64,000 bases of DNA from positions 2,833,632 through 2,897,631 of the forward strand of contig NC_040018.1 of assembly GCF_000972845.2 (NCBI RefSeq), given 5' to 3'. Numbering within the stretch: the first letter of the stretch is position 1; every line of letters starts with the position of its first letter. Positions 14,039 through 26,200 of the stretch are shown here, in pieces. The notes beneath the pieces were generated by a model. The model made no database searches. It had not been told where the DNA came from and saw nothing but the letters and a program-made list of their open reading frames with translations. A program made the position numbers and the translations under genes. The stretch comes from Larimichthys crocea (lineage: Eukaryota; Chordata; Actinopteri; Sciaenidae).

Positions 14039-14502
14039 ATGTAGGTGGCCATACTTAATAAGCCACATATAATGTGTAATATTCTGCGATGTATAACCTA
14101 AATCTACTCTGACTTTTAACCTCTAACTTCTCCTCAGTTAACCAGTTAAGCTCGTTTAACTAGCCAGGTTAGCTCAGGTGTCCCTCGCTAACAATCATTC
14201 ACAGGTGATGGTCAACAAAAAAAAAAAAATATGAACTTAGCATTAAATCGCCGAGTTAAGGCTGAGATAGCTGAAGTTTTTCTGTGATAATGTAAAAGTG
14301 AACGCTGAGCACAAACGTCAACATTGACCAGTTGAGCAGCAGGCGGCTAACGTTAGCCGAGCTAACTAAGCCTTGTTAACTTTAACGTTTCTCTCTTTTT
14401 TTTTTCCAAGAAAGCAGCCGTTAGCAGGTGACACCGGTTGTTTGCGGTCAGTTTATCGAGCTTAAAAGTCAGAGGTGAGAGGACTCACCCGGGTCTCTGC
14501 AT
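2890..14502 (-). CDS. kif23: Kinesin family member 23 (MKLP1/CHO1), 23 coding exons
   Basis: Plus-end kinesin-6 of the centralspindlin complex (partner RACGAP1/CYK-4), which bundles antiparallel midzone microtubules and supports cytokinesis. Coding exons on the minus strand: 14489-14502, 13170-13236, 12742-12870, 12316-12421, 12025-12161, 11814-11926, 11500-11670, 10702-10814, 10260-10381, 9593-9695, 9420-9499, 9171-9290, 8737-8896, 8487-8648, 8014-8180, 7732-7905, 6584-6787, 6023-6349, 4422-4655, 4149-4237, 3481-3541, 3029-3069, 2890-2905. All junctions are GT-AG and phases sum to 969 residues (human about 960). Visible motifs: P-loop GVTGSGKT at 112-119, switch I NRESSRSH at 296-303, switch II DLAGSER at 338-344, a coiled-coil region around 530-690, the 14-3-3-type site HRRSQSAG (Ser837), and the basic SRKRRS (Ser936, equivalent to the human Aurora B site Ser911). 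The protein ends in KRRKP, close to the human KRKKP. First and last coding exons are tiny (14 and 16 coding bases). The start is the only in-frame ATG after the promoter. The short spacing between residues 951 and 952 leaves room for a missed microexon. Confidence 0.97.
3166..3452. repeat. Short inverted-repeat (MITE-like) element in the last introns of kif23
   Basis: Begins near 3166 with GGTCCAGTGTGTAAG and ends near 3452 with the imperfect inverted copy CTACACACCGGCAC. It shares the 19-mer aatcacctgaaaataagaa with the fragment at 1511. Further copies lie at about 40868-41101 and 44875-45085. It is a non-coding element that I recognise as common in percomorph fish. It sits in the intron between kif23 exons 21 and 22. 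Confidence 0.7.
4656..6022. other. kif23 intron between exons 18 and 19, nothing recognised
   Basis: About 1.4 kb of AT-rich intron. It contains poly-A and poly-T runs and no open frame with splice support. It lies directly after the cassette exon, so splicing control elements could be here, but none can be named from sequence alone. Confidence 0.5.
6023..6349 (-). CDS. kif23: kif23 cassette exon 18 (CHO1-type region)
   Basis: This 327-base exon encodes residues 715-823 and starts and ends in phase 0, so skipping it keeps the frame and would give an 860-residue form. It is flanked by an acceptor with a CAG after a T-rich tract and the donor GTTAGT. Its core [14 protein letters not shown] and the later GRRRGQRW match the exon that in mammals separates the longer CHO1 isoform from the 856-residue MKLP1 form; that exon is reported to carry F-actin binding. 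The rest has diverged: it has an eight-serine run and is rich in Ser, Thr and Ala. Assignment as a homologous cassette is well supported by the two anchor blocks and by the phase. Use as an alternative exon in this species is inferred. Confidence 0.88.
6788..7731. other. kif23 intron between exons 16 and 17
   Basis: AT-rich intron of about 0.95 kb with no coding frame of note. Nothing beyond the flanking splice sites was recognised. Confidence 0.5.
13257..13274. repeat. Short (AC)n microsatellite
   Basis: Nine AC units beside the acceptor of kif23 exon 2. Their closeness to the splice site (about 20 bases) makes length variation potentially relevant to splicing. Confidence 0.85.
13342..13480 (+). 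mobile_element. Degraded Tc1-like terminal fragment
   Basis: Starts with ACACTATATGGCCAAGAGTA followed by CGGACACC, which is the kind of terminus seen in many fish Tc1/mariner elements. The downstream part resembles their subterminal sequence, but no transposase frame is left and the other end is absent. It lies in kif23 intron 1, just before the hAT-like element. Confidence 0.55.
13540..13963. mobile_element. Non-autonomous hAT-like element with intact ends
   Basis: The ends are CAGGGTTCCCAC at 13540-13551 and its exact inverse GTGGGAACCCTG at 13952-13963. The bases GAGGGGA occur immediately outside both ends (13533-13539 and 13964-13970), which is a target-site duplication of 7 bases, close to the 8 usual for hAT. 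The interior is built of TTCAAGCAC / TTTTCAAGCATT motifs, mirror-arranged near both ends, and has no transposase. It is inserted in kif23 intron 1. Confidence 0.8.
13995..14035. repeat. (AC)n microsatellite
   Basis: About 20 AC dinucleotides just beyond the hAT-like element in kif23 intron 1. Confidence 0.95.
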
Positions 14503-14554
14503 CGTCTCTGTTGTTGGTTTAAACTCCTCCGCACTCGCTCGTGAGAGAGCGCCT

Positions 14555-14645
14555 CTTCTCGATTTGAAAAATTCTCCCGTGCAACGTTTTTCCGAGTGAC
14601 TCATATTTCAGCCAATCAGAGAGCAGGAACTGCGCGGAAGTCCCG
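14555..14645 (-). promoter_or_regulatory. kif23: kif23 core promoter with CCAAT, CHR-like, AP-1-like and E2F-like motifs
   Basis: Upstream of the kif23 ATG (14502) lie TTTGAA at 14563-14568 (a CHR core, here reversed relative to the gene), TGACTCA at 14597-14603, CCAATCA at 14612-14618 (an NF-Y-type box in inverted orientation) and TTCCGCGC read on the minus strand at about 14632-14639 (E2F-like). A CCAAT box about 45 bases from a CHR core is typical of G2/M genes bound by DREAM and MMB-FOXM1, and mammalian KIF23 is such a gene. The motifs are seen; their function here is inferred. No TATA box was found on the kif23 side. Confidence 0.55.
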
Positions 14646-14676
14646 CCTCCAGCACCTAGCTCCACTCTGCGTTGCC

Positions 14677-14738
14677 ATGGCGGCCGTTAAAACTCGAGCA
14701 GCCCTCTATATAAATCTTCAACTAGGGCGTCCGCAAAG
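14677..14738 (+). other. Possible first exon of a divergent transcript, or a YY1-type promoter motif
   Basis: GCCATGG at 14674-14680 is a strong Kozak context. The open frame starting there runs 20 codons (MAAVKTRAALYINLQLGRPQ) to a donor-like AAAG/GTGGGT at 14738/14739. If unspliced it stops after 30 codons. It lies 175 bases from the kif23 start on the opposite strand. I do not recognise the peptide and no second exon was found. CCATGGCGGCC also fits the YY1 core, so this may simply be promoter DNA. Confidence 0.25.
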
Positions 14739-14907
14739 GTGGGTTGTCAAAATAATTAATGAGAATTAAAACATATAGCAAAATGATACTGAGTGAACTG
14801 CAAGCATTAATATGCACTAAAAAGCTACTTTTGAACTATTACTGTTTATATATTATTTATAAATTATCCCATTATGCCTGAATGTTTTATCAATCATAAA
14901 CAAACAA

Positions 14908-15298
14908 CCCAGATAGCAAAATCTTCTTCTGGCTTCGCTTTGGCCCAAATCTGGCTTGCATTTTGGCAAGGTTATGGGTGGATGTCTGTGCCATAAATGG
15001 CCCAAATTAGGAAAACCAAAATCATACCAAAAGGGAGCCAAAATTCACCCAAAACAAATTGTGGACTTTCTGAAATATAGCCATAAATATATCCAGAAGA
15101 GCCCCAAATCAGCTGTTCCCGCTCGCGCCCAATCTTCTGGCATGCCATAAACATGTCTTAACTCAGCCATATCCTCCTTATCTATTATAGATAACCCTAA
15201 TCATACCACAGTTAAGCCAAAAGGCTTTCTTAATGCCAAAAGAAAGCCAAAAATGCCAAATGTATGCCATAATACAGCCAAAATATTTGCTATCTGGG
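14908..15298. mobile_element. Inverted-repeat (MITE-like) element, ends CCCAGATAGCAAA
   Basis: The left end CCCAGATAGCAAA at 14908-14920 is matched exactly by its inverse TTTGCTATCTGGG at 15286-15298. The inside is full of GCCAAA / GCCATAA motifs and carries no transposase. No clear target duplication beyond AA was seen. It lies between kif23 and paqr5. Confidence 0.75.
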
Positions 15299-15784
15299 AA
15301 GGCTAATAACACAGCATATAAATTGGTTAATAAGGTGGAATAAAAGGTGAATAAAGTAAATATGAATGTTATTATTATAAGCCAGGCTTAAAATGTGACA
15401 CGTGGTGGTCTCTGTTCTGTTTGTCTCTCGTCCAAGGACCTCTGTTCTAAAGTGACATAGTTTTAAATATCGTAAATAAAAAGAGCAAGTTTCATAAATG
15501 TTTAGGCTTAATTTACTATTTATATGATTCACAGGCTAAGTAGTACTTCTCGTGCTGTGGTCTAAACAAAGAAACAATATTTATTTTAAAGTTAAGGTGT
15601 AAAGTTACATGTGAAAATACTTCGCAAATAGTGTTGCCAGAAGTGCCCAGCAGAGGTCCCCACATGTCAACAAATTATTGTTACACATGTTGATGGAAAG
15701 TACCCATCATATTCCAGGTGTGTAAAATGTTTATTAACACTCGTGCCCTCATGTACCTCTTGATTCATATCCAAACCACTTAAT

Positions 15785-15960
15785 CATAACAATGATAACT
15801 TTATTGAGATAGCACCTTTAAAAACAAACAGGATACTCAGGCAAAGCTAAGCACTCAGGCCAAGTAAAAGCGAGACAAAGTAATGCTTTAAGAACATTGT
15901 TGGGAGATAAAAATGAAAGATAGGAACAACGAGAGCAATATCCAAACTGCATCTCCAAAC
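15785..15960. repeat. Probable LINE 3'-end fragment
   Basis: The stretch ATAACTTTATTGAGATAGCACC followed by TTTAAAAACA is, from memory, like the 3' region of L2/CR1-type LINEs in fish. No open frame remains, so the family call is tentative. Confidence 0.35.
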
Positions 15961-16160
15961 ATTTTAGTCTAACCTTTGTGATCTCATCATGTTTGTTTCA
16001 TACTATGTTGCACCACCCTTTGAGTCAGGAACAGGTATTTTAAAATTAGATAAGAATCTTGTGCTTGTGTTATTAAACATCTTCCTTATAAGAGAGCACC
16101 TGGCTCCTGACACAATAATATTATTTAGTTACAGCACATAAACCTGTATGTAGATGTAAC

Positions 16161-16330
16161 AGGGGCAGCTGTGGCTCAAAAGCAGGTAGAACAGGTTGTC
16201 CACTAATCAAATGATTGGTGGTTCGATCCCCGGCTCCTCCAGTCTACATGTCTAAGTATCCTTAGGCAAGATACTGAACTTCGTTCTTATACTATACATG
16301 TATATCGTGTTATTGTACTTGTGTTCAAAT
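16161..16330 (+). mobile_element. tRNA-derived SINE
   Basis: Begins with GGGGCAGCTGTGGCTC, has an A-box-like segment at 16171-16186 and a B box GGTTCGATCCC at 16220-16230, followed by a tRNA-unrelated part (CTCCTCCAGTCTACATG...) and an AT-rich tail. This head and body are typical of a SINE found in many percomorph fish. It is not a working tRNA gene because no full cloverleaf can be drawn. Confidence 0.75.
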
Positions 16331-17226
16331 TAACCTGAACTTTTCTCAACTTAAAAAAAAAGAACTTTTGACTGGACTGTATAAGTTTCACAGTTTGCTT
16401 CCCATTTAGAAATATAACGACACACACAGACAGGTTTGGTTAATAGTTCATTTGAAAAATCATAATAAATAACGTACATAAATACTCTCAGTTCTGCATC
16501 AACAGAACACTGTGACATATCACATGTCTACAGAGACAGAAACAGCAATCATATGAGGGAAATAAACAGCTCTGACAACATTTACTCTGTATTATATTAT
16601 CTTACATTAACGGTAACTGATCTTGCTGCTTTGTAGGCAAATCAAAGCGCAAAATGTTTTTCTTCCCTTGTCATGACAGTTTCTTTTGTCTTGACTCGTC
16701 TTGAGGTCTGAGTGATGTACAGTCACACTGCTTTTACTAAACTTCATTGATTCAATAGGCTGTGTACAAAAAAAATCACTATATATGAAAAGGCACGCAG
16801 CGTTACAATTTCAAATTGAAAGTGAAATTAGCTTTTTGAATTTTATACAGTTTTTTTTTTGTGTCCTGTCACTTCATACTCCATGTGTGGAAATCAGAGA
16901 ATTACTACATTTGTAGTTTTTTCGCAGGAACAAGTTTCCTCGGAAACATTTAGATAAATTACATATTATGGTAACAAACTTTTTGTTAATTTTCCATTCA
17001 TATGTTTGTGCAACTCTTGCTCTTATTTTCAGTTTACCCACACGTCAACAGCCGCCATCGCAGTGACGTCTGAGGGCCGTATACCACCATGAGTATAGTG
17101 CAGATTGCAAGTTATGATTCACTTCAACATAACGTCAGCTCCCCATAGTTTGAGTGTTCTTTACAATGTTTCTACATCACACATAATGCACTCTTTTCAC
17201 CAGCTGGGATCCTTCAGCCGTGAGAT
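16331..17226. other. paqr5 3' flank
   Basis: About 0.9 kb from the SINE to the paqr5 stop codon, presumably including its 3' untranslated region. No canonical AATAAA on the minus strand was clear close to the stop, so the transcript end is not assigned. Confidence 0.4.
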
Positions 17227-20200
17227 TTAGTAGCATGGGCAGACCTTCGCTGAGGCTTTCTTTGAACCTTTACCATGTGTGTTTTCTTGGCACACCGGAG
17301 CAGAGAGGAGAGGTAGACTGTAGAGGATGATGATGGTCAAATTCACCACAATGCAAAACAACGCTGCACCCACTGAGTTGGAAAAGGTGACGGATATGGA
17401 GCGTTCGAGGAGCCAGGGGCGCCGGGTCAACATGTCCTGTTCGATGGCCTTCATCTGGAAGTGTGTGCCGAGGATGCCGCACACGTGGAAGAGTTGATGG
17501 CTGTGACCTGCAGAGGGAGCAGTTGAGTCAAGCTCACTCACACATCAGTGGAAAAACAAGGAATAAATTCAAACCTCTCATAACTGAGCAAATGAATCAC
17601 GACTGAATTAAACAGAATGGAAAACCTTGGAGACGGTTATGCATTAACATTATTTCACAATGGTTAACACAAATGAGAATACATTCACTGTGTTAATGTG
17701 AATCCCGTGTTTATACGTCCTTTGGCAGTGAGCTGTAGAAGACACTGCATTCACGAGTTAGGCTTCAAACTTCTATAAAAACGCTTACTGGTGCTTAGTA
17801 GCCTGTCATATCGTGGTCTCTTGGCTCTCTTTAACAATTTTTTTTAAATTAAATAATCAATATTTATTTTAATTTTTTAGATTTTTGTCCATACATACAT
17901 GCTTGTGAGGAAGGAATACAAAATTAAATTAAAGCTGCAAGCAGCGATGAATGGAGCCCTTGCAGTCCGTGTGCATCAGGATTTGCAGCAACCACAGTGT
18001 CGTTGATAGACGTTGGCCAATGCGGGTCTTAATTCTCAGTCATTTTGCACACTGCATGGAGTTATAAGTCACTTCCTGTCTAGTATGGTGGTGCTGGAGA
18101 ACTTTTCTGTAACCACTTATCCAGAACATGTCACCAACTCATCACAGGGCTTATAGAGACAAACAACCATTAACACCTTATGTGAAAAGTATGTAAATCA
18201 AATTTCATCTAAATCAAACGACGATTATCACCCGAGGCTTACTTCCTGTTGCCAATGGATGGTACAATGACTATGACCGGCATGTAGATGTGTAACGTGC
18301 AGTTTAGGGCAGATTGGACGATGTACGGGGAAGTTAACACCAACTTCCTGTAACTTGAAACCTGGAAATTCATTGCAAACATCTTGCACATATCTTGCAA
18401 GATTGCACTGACCCTGTTTCAAGTGGGTCTGATTTATTCTGTAGGAGTAGTTAAAGTATGACAGCTGGAAATGGCAAAAACTGTACAATAAATCCAACAT
18501 GGCTAATTTCCTACTGGGTCTGGGCTCCAAGAGGATTTTTTGACATGTATCTTGAAATGACACATGTGCCCACAGATTTTTTTTTATATCTCAGTGAAAT
18601 GTGCCATCGGAGCTGCTTTGTTGAAATGTTATAGGGGGGCCCTATCAAGCCATTTCGCTACACCCATGCACAGGACATGTCAGATTATGCGTTTAGGTGT
18701 TTTTGAGAACTTTTAGGCCTTCAAAAATGAGACTAATCTGGATCAAGGAAAGGAGGACTGTACTGTACTGTACTGTATTATTGTAACATAACTGACTTTA
18801 GCTACAGTATAGAACCCACTCAATTACTTCAAGTTCTTCTTTAAAATGTAAAAATTGGATGCTGCACTGCGCTGACAACGCTGAAGGAAACAGCAGACTC
18901 AGGTGATAACCCTCTGTAGATTCCAGTTTACACACTGGACAAACAAACCAATTAACATGCTAACGAGAACAACATCTACTCCTCGGATCACTCTTACCTA
19001 TGTAGTCGAAGCTGCCCGGTGCCAGGCGCTCGGGTAGATGTGTGGCAAACAGAAATCCTGTGAGGAAAGCCAAGGCGATGTGGTTATAGTGGAGGATGTT
19101 GGTATCATTGTCTGTGCAGCCTTCCCCTACACACAGAAACACCTACGAAAACAACACAGAGCAGATGAACAGATTATTAAACAGTCCACCATTATTTAGA
19201 AAATCATTTTTTATAACCTTCAAATTTCTAAATGAGGCATAAACTTTTTTCATTAAGTTTCTGTTAGTGGAGCTGATGGGTGATGAAAATGTGTTTCTAG
19301 CCTCAAGGTTTTTTAGAAAGCAGTCATTTTTATAAAAAAAAAATATCATCTGTAGCTTGGTTAACCTCTGTGCATAAATCAATGTAAACAAAGAAATGTT
19401 CACACGTTTCTCTTATTTTGAAAGAGAATGACTAAAACCACAAAGAGGAACAGAGTAGTACTAAGACAGGTATCACAACAGTAATTGGCGATTATTTTGT
19501 AAACCCTAATGAACTCTTTGATGTGGTCTGCTGTACATCCAACACTGCATTATAAATCACTGCTACACACAATGAAATGATTTATTTCTGTTACGATATA
19601 AAAGGCTTTGTGACTCTCTGCAGCTCTAACTCTTCAAGCACTGAGGATTTTATCCATTTGTATTGTTTAATACTTGATTTCCTCTTAAATGTTTTTTTTT
19701 GCTTTACTGTTTTTAAAGGGTAAAACGATATGTCCCCTCTAGATATGACAGACTGTCGTTATTCTTATAGCCTGTATGATTAGAAATATAACCTCTTCCA
19801 TACCAATACACATATTTTTGTCTTTTTTAGGGGGGACAGGGGATATTTAAGGACAGATAGCATATACCATGCAGAAGTGATATAGACCATCTGAAACCTG
19901 TGAGATGCAGCTCAGTACTGTATGTCAACTTCTTATCTTCTTAAATGTGTTATAAATATTACATCTTTTAGCTGCCTGTTCAAACATTCAAATGCTTAGA
20001 GTGTGTAAGGGCGTAGAGCGTTATGAAAGAGGTATATGACAGTCATACCCATGCTTTCTTATGTCTCATAAGTTGATGCAGCAGTTTTTGAGTTGATACC
20101 ATTTTGTACACTAATTTGTTTTATCATGTAACAATTTCTGACTGCTCAAAACTTGTTACCAAATTATGTTAAATACCACATTAAAACACCACAACACTGA

Positions 20201-23200
20201 GGAACAACATATAAAAGAGTTTTCTGTAAGAATTAAATTTTTTGACAGTTAGATGGCACTTGTTGGATAAAAACCCCTTTATTGTGAGTATACCCTGGAA
20301 AGCCACACAACAATCTGAATGCCTATGGTCTCTAGTTTGTGTTGTGAAGTGTCTTGTGGCTGTGAAAACATTATCTTAGAGATTGCAGTAGGTCATTTTA
20401 CACAGTGAGATCAAGTTTTAAAAAATGCTCTCACTACATTGAAGATGCTTCTATAGGGACTAACAGCCCACAAGAGACTCAGCTTTCCAGTCCATATCTG
20501 ATTTATGCAATTCCAACACTGTTCAGTATGCAGAAATATTCAAATACACCACTTCCTGACAAGATAGCACGATATGGTTGATACCAATGGATGCCTTAAT
20601 CTTATAGTTCTAGTTTCATATCATATACAGTACATATATAAACCATCCTTGCTTTAAACTGAGCTTGCTGCAGCCCCTGACAGACAGTAATGATGGCCAA
20701 GGACGTCGGCGTCCATGTGGAGTGGAAGAGGTTAACGTAATATATCATGTAGGGGACATTTTTGGGAACTATTTCAGGTGAAAAGTCTTTTTTGCATGTC
20801 TGCATATATTAACTGCACACCACAAAAACAAGTTGATGATCACATCATAACTTCTGCTAACATTTTTAATGTGCTTATAAAATACTTTATCACAGCTGAG
20901 ATAAGGGTTGTCATGGACATTAACTCAAAGGTAAGTATATTAAAGTGTCAGCATGAACGATGATCTACACTGACAAATGTCCATTATATTGAATGTTATC
21001 TGCAACACTTTGCAAATAAACAGTGATTTTTGGACTGTTACTCCAAACTCGGGACACTATGAAACTGCTTCTACACACACACGCACACACTCTTTTATGA
21101 CCTTTCACTCGTGTCTTGTTTGGAAAAAAAACAAACATATCCTGCCAATGGTGAAAAGACACTGATGTGAGAAGTGCACAGACGTAGCCCTACCCTGTAG
21201 AACAAAGGAATGTTGACGAACAGGTACGGGTAGGCAAAGGCAACAACACGGAGATATTTGCTGAACTTTGGACTCTGGCATTCAGGGAATCTGAAATAAA
21301 ATAAGCAAGAGATTATTTCCAATAATGACAAAAACTTAAATTTACTGAACATTCCTCATGGTTACATCGTTCTCTAACTGTGGAAGAAGGTATGTGGAAA
21401 TGTCTCGCACACGGCATCACCACTGGGAATGTCACGATAAGACCATATGAATCATTTAATGTCACTGAATTTATTGTCAATGACATTTGTGACAGAAAAA
21501 GTTATCATGTGCTTATTGTATAAATTGCAGGATATTTATTTATTTGATTTTCTGAGAGTTAAAGTCAATGTCAGGTTGTTACACAACGTGTTTGACCACT
21601 CTTTATGCCAGCTTCTCTAACCTGCTCACCTGAAACTACAATCAGAGCAAATCACTGTTTAGGGTTGGTCCATGCAGTCACAGTTAGGGAACACCCTTTA
21701 CTATTTAACAGCGAGTTGCTCAATTCTGGTTTTGAAATCTGAGTCAACAATGTGGATGAAGGTTGTTTCTGAAGGCTTTCAAAGGATAATCGCAAAATTG
21801 CATGCATCTGTTGCTATCATCATCTGAGACACAATAAACATCTTAGATATAGAGAATATTGAAGTGACACAGGAGCACATTCTTAGCAAATGCGTTGTCT
21901 TTACCTCTTTACGATGTCATGATTATATTGCAGAAATGGTAAGCCAAGCCTTAGCAGTGGGGGAGAGATGAGTGAAAGAACAATAATTAGCTATACAAAG
22001 CCAACATTAATTCAGTACATGAAGAGATAACAATGTGATGATTGTTGTAAATGTAAAGAGGTGGAACAGTGCTGTGTTGATACAGAATGGGTATCAAAGC
22101 AGTTAGTCGGGACAAAGGTCCTTGAATAATTCAGATTTTGATGAAAACCACACCTCCCATTGTGCTTCACATGCCAAACACAGTGATCAGGCGGTCTGGC
22201 AGGAGGATTTATGAAGCACATTCAGTCAAAAGTGTACATCATATCTGAGAAAGAGGATATTATATTTTGGATATTATAATATCCAAAATATTTACAATAT
22301 AAACTGTTGGTCGGTTAGTGTAAAGAGCTTCAGAAATATTATATTATTTCAGATATAGGTGAGTTCAGTATTCATATGCTAATATACCATACACTACTTA
22401 TTGTTACCTTGTTGAAGTTACATACAAAGTTACATGCTAATATTTTGCATGTATCATTGAGTGTATTAGTTTGTTGTTACGTTAACATAACCTTACGCTC
22501 CAGTTTGTGCCATTCATGTATTTATCAGTACATTTAATGCAAATTTTTGGAAACATCTTATCTCAAATGTTCTATGAAACTGGGGTGAGCTAACGTTAGA
22601 ATTGCACATTAAAATGTGCAATAGGGGTCAGTCCCAGCTGCTAATGGGCAAGAGGCGGCTGTCAGTCCATTCACACTCACATTCACGCCTACGTGCAATT
22701 TAGAGCCACCAGTTAATATATAAACCTGCATGAAGTACCCAGAGAAAACACACCCATGACTCAGGAAGAACATCCACTCCACACAGAAAGGCCCCCAACC
22801 TGCTGTGAGGTGACACCGCACAGCAAGATTTAATATTAGCTGTGTGTGAAATTAATGTTCTCATCATACCTGGAGTAGCAGGCAACAGCGGTGCAGATGA
22901 CAGTGTTGAACACAGCGATGGGGATGTACCACTGGTGAAAGAAGCTGTTCACCCACTTGTCCGGGAAAACATAAGCTGAATAGCTGATTGCTGACCCTAA
23001 AGCACGACAAACCAACAGTGCCAAAATGTTAACTTTTAACACTATATTTACACACTGTACAACATCATTTCACTGGGTCAAGGTGACCCACATACACTCA
23101 CCCAGGCTGTAGAAACTGAGGGCGCCATAGTCAAAGAAGAAGCAGATGTGGCGTGCCCGTGCCGACATGCTGCTGAAGGTGTGAGCGCAGCTCGACGCCA

Positions 23201-26200
23201 GCGGGTAAATGCAGCAGGAGACCAAGAAGATCACCAAAGGCCAGGTAAAGGAGTCCTGCCATGCTGTCTGAATCAGCACCACCGTCACTAGTTTCCAAAG
23301 AAAGTACCTGCCAGGTGAAACCAAATTAAGTTGAGTCGTCTAATTAAAAAATGGTTTAACAGTTCAGTTCACACTTTCAGTCACTTAGTTTGGATCCTGA
23401 ATATCAACAGTCAAGTAACTGATCCCATACATAATGCAGGAGGAGTGGGTGGCTTGAGGACAAAAACACTGTTCACTGGGTTTAGTGTCACCTTATACCG
23501 GTAATTCTAGCAGCGTGAATTCATTAAGAAATAATAGAAGTCCAAACAACATCTAATCGATAAAAACACTGTTTCAGTACTGCGTTACTTCATTTTCTAG
23601 CAGCTAAAGATAAAACAGGCACACAAAGGAACATGAATCCTCATCAGTTTCTTGATCATGTGAATAATTTTTGTTGATTCATTGTTCAGTACGATCCCTC
23701 CTGTTAAAAAAGTCAAAGTATCACTGGTATGATCGCCGGAGTATTTGTACGTGGATAAATAGTTACATAACAAAAAAGATAATAAAGGAGTGGCTGAAAA
23801 TCTCGATGCTCTTCATATTTCAAATGTGGGTGTACGTGCAGGTTAAACAGACTTTTCTGTACAGATATCAGCGCAGACAAAAGAAAACTTCCCACGAAAT
23901 CGCAACTTGTTTTTTTTTTACGTTTGTTTAAGGAGGAAACAATCAAGATACATCTGACTCACAGCAAGACAGTGAACACATCAGGTGACAGCAACACTGA
24001 ACCATTAACAGAAATGTATAAGCCTCCTTAGCAGTGACAGAGTATCAACACTGTGATGGACCTTTACATCTTACAAGATACATTTAATTAGCTGAGTCAT
24101 CTGTGCACCTGTCAGTACCTCCCAATGCAGGCAAAATCAAGAAGTTCATTATGTATCATGCACATTTCCACTCAATTAAACCATGCATTTGTCACCAACT
24201 GTCTGTTACATAACAGTGGCTACACAAAAGGCTTAATCTTATCAGCAGGCTGTAGTTTGTCGTGTGTATCTGTGAATCAGCGACTGTTTCCATGTCTCAG
24301 TGCACCTCATTAATAAATCAACATTATTTGTGCTTTTCCCCGTCACTGAGCAGTTAACTAATTGTGGCAACTCATATGCACACCATAAGCACAGATCTGC
24401 TCATTAGCGGCAGGCCTGCAGGTCTTCGCCAGGCCCCATGACACACGTACATGCAAACACACACACACACACTTTCTCCCTTGACCTTGCAGTCAAAGCA
24501 ACTGGCATCTCTGCAGGGAGGAAGCGCGGCATGGCTCATGGGACGAATAACCTCTGTAGTAACTTTAAATCCAGACACGTACGCCTCATGTAAACACTCA
24601 TAAGCACACCATCAAAATAAGTGCATCAGATGCAGAGTCACCAGACATCTAACCTCTATGCTTTTGCCACTCAATACACAGAAATGAGTCTACTTGAGTT
24701 TACTTTATTTTGTGACAACCAAGTTTTTTAACCTCTCCGCAACAAAAAGCATGAAACACTGTACTAATCACATAACAATACAGTTGTATTGCACATTAAA
24801 TTAAACAGGAGAGACTCTGCTACAAGCACATATAAATAGATAGAAAATATATAAAATTATTCAAATAGACCGTGCAGAGATATACTTAAGTTAGTTAAGT
24901 TAAACTGTTTGTGAGGCTTAAAGGTGAGGATGTTACGAGGTCTAGTTTCTGGTCCAGTGCTGGAAAAGTGGGTATACTCTCAATTTATGTTTATTGAAGC
25001 TGTCCAAAATATAGTGCATGAACTGAAAATGCAAGATTTGAATGCATTATGTACTTCTGTATCTCCTTTAGCACTTTGTTCATTTGTGTTATTTTGAGGC
25101 CTTGCCCTTGGCTGTGTGTAGCTTCAGCCATTTGTATTTGTGGTACGTGAAGTTGCTTTATGTGATCTTTTAAGCTTATTCAAATCACAGCAAACAGTTT
25201 TCTTTTAACTAACAGCGACGTGTAAGACGACTTTTGCATCTTTAGCTCAACCCAAAGATCTGCCAGCAATATTTTCATATTGTCACTTAACTTGTTCTGC
25301 AAGGATCATTTTGAAATCATCATTAACCACAGAAATGTGCAGATTTTATTATGGATTTCAAGGGAAGTATTTCTTACTCTATCCACTCATAAAAATTGGG
25401 TGATTTTGTCAAAAATGTTCACGACTGAATGATGCTTATATCTAGTCCAGATGGAAAATACGTAGATATACTCTAGTACACCAACCTCGATCACAACCAT
25501 CCTCAGATTAGTAAACACAAAGGTGTCTGGAGAGTTTTAAACACAATGCAGTCATCTGGAAAATCATCCACTGTGTACCAAACAATATCAGTTCATCTGA
25601 GTCCTGTTGGACTTGTTGCACTTAAAAGGCTGTTGACAGGGAGACTGCGAGGCTGCAGGAGGTCTATAGGACCCACATGGTTGCCGGGATGTACGACTTC
25701 CAAACAAACCCATGTGTATGTGCAATCCTCCTCGTGTTACTTGTGTCAATCCAGACAGACGGCTGCAAGTGAGTGATTCGACACGCACAGCACGTGTGCT
25801 AAATGTCTATAGTATCCACAACAGCTTAAGTTTTGTTCACTGCTCTCCTGGCTTCTATTTAACTCCTTGAAGAGTATGTTTTTGGTAATAAATACACACA
25901 GAGATGTATCCACTCACTCGCCATTATGAATACTAAGCAGACAAGATATGCTCTGGATATGAGCAGTAAAAATTAATGGTCGTCTTTAGTCATTAATGTG
26001 CCGGAACTGATGTAATAAATCCTCTGTCATTGCATGATAATAGAGCTATGACTCGAGAAAATGTCAGTCTGTAAAACCACACAGTGAAAATATGGATTAC
26101 TCTTTGACCTACATGCTCAACAAGCTGTGCAGGATTCCTTTTAACATGAAGTCAAAGCCAAAGAATGTGTGTGTGTACACCATGCACCAAAACACATGAA

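Noticed and set aside
16161..16235. tRNA-like sequence with an A-box-like segment and a perfect B box
   Set aside because: No cloverleaf with paired acceptor arms can be drawn, and the downstream body matches a known type of fish SINE.
18228..18563. 111-codon minus-strand open frame
   Set aside because: It falls inside an interspersed repeat and matches no protein family I know.
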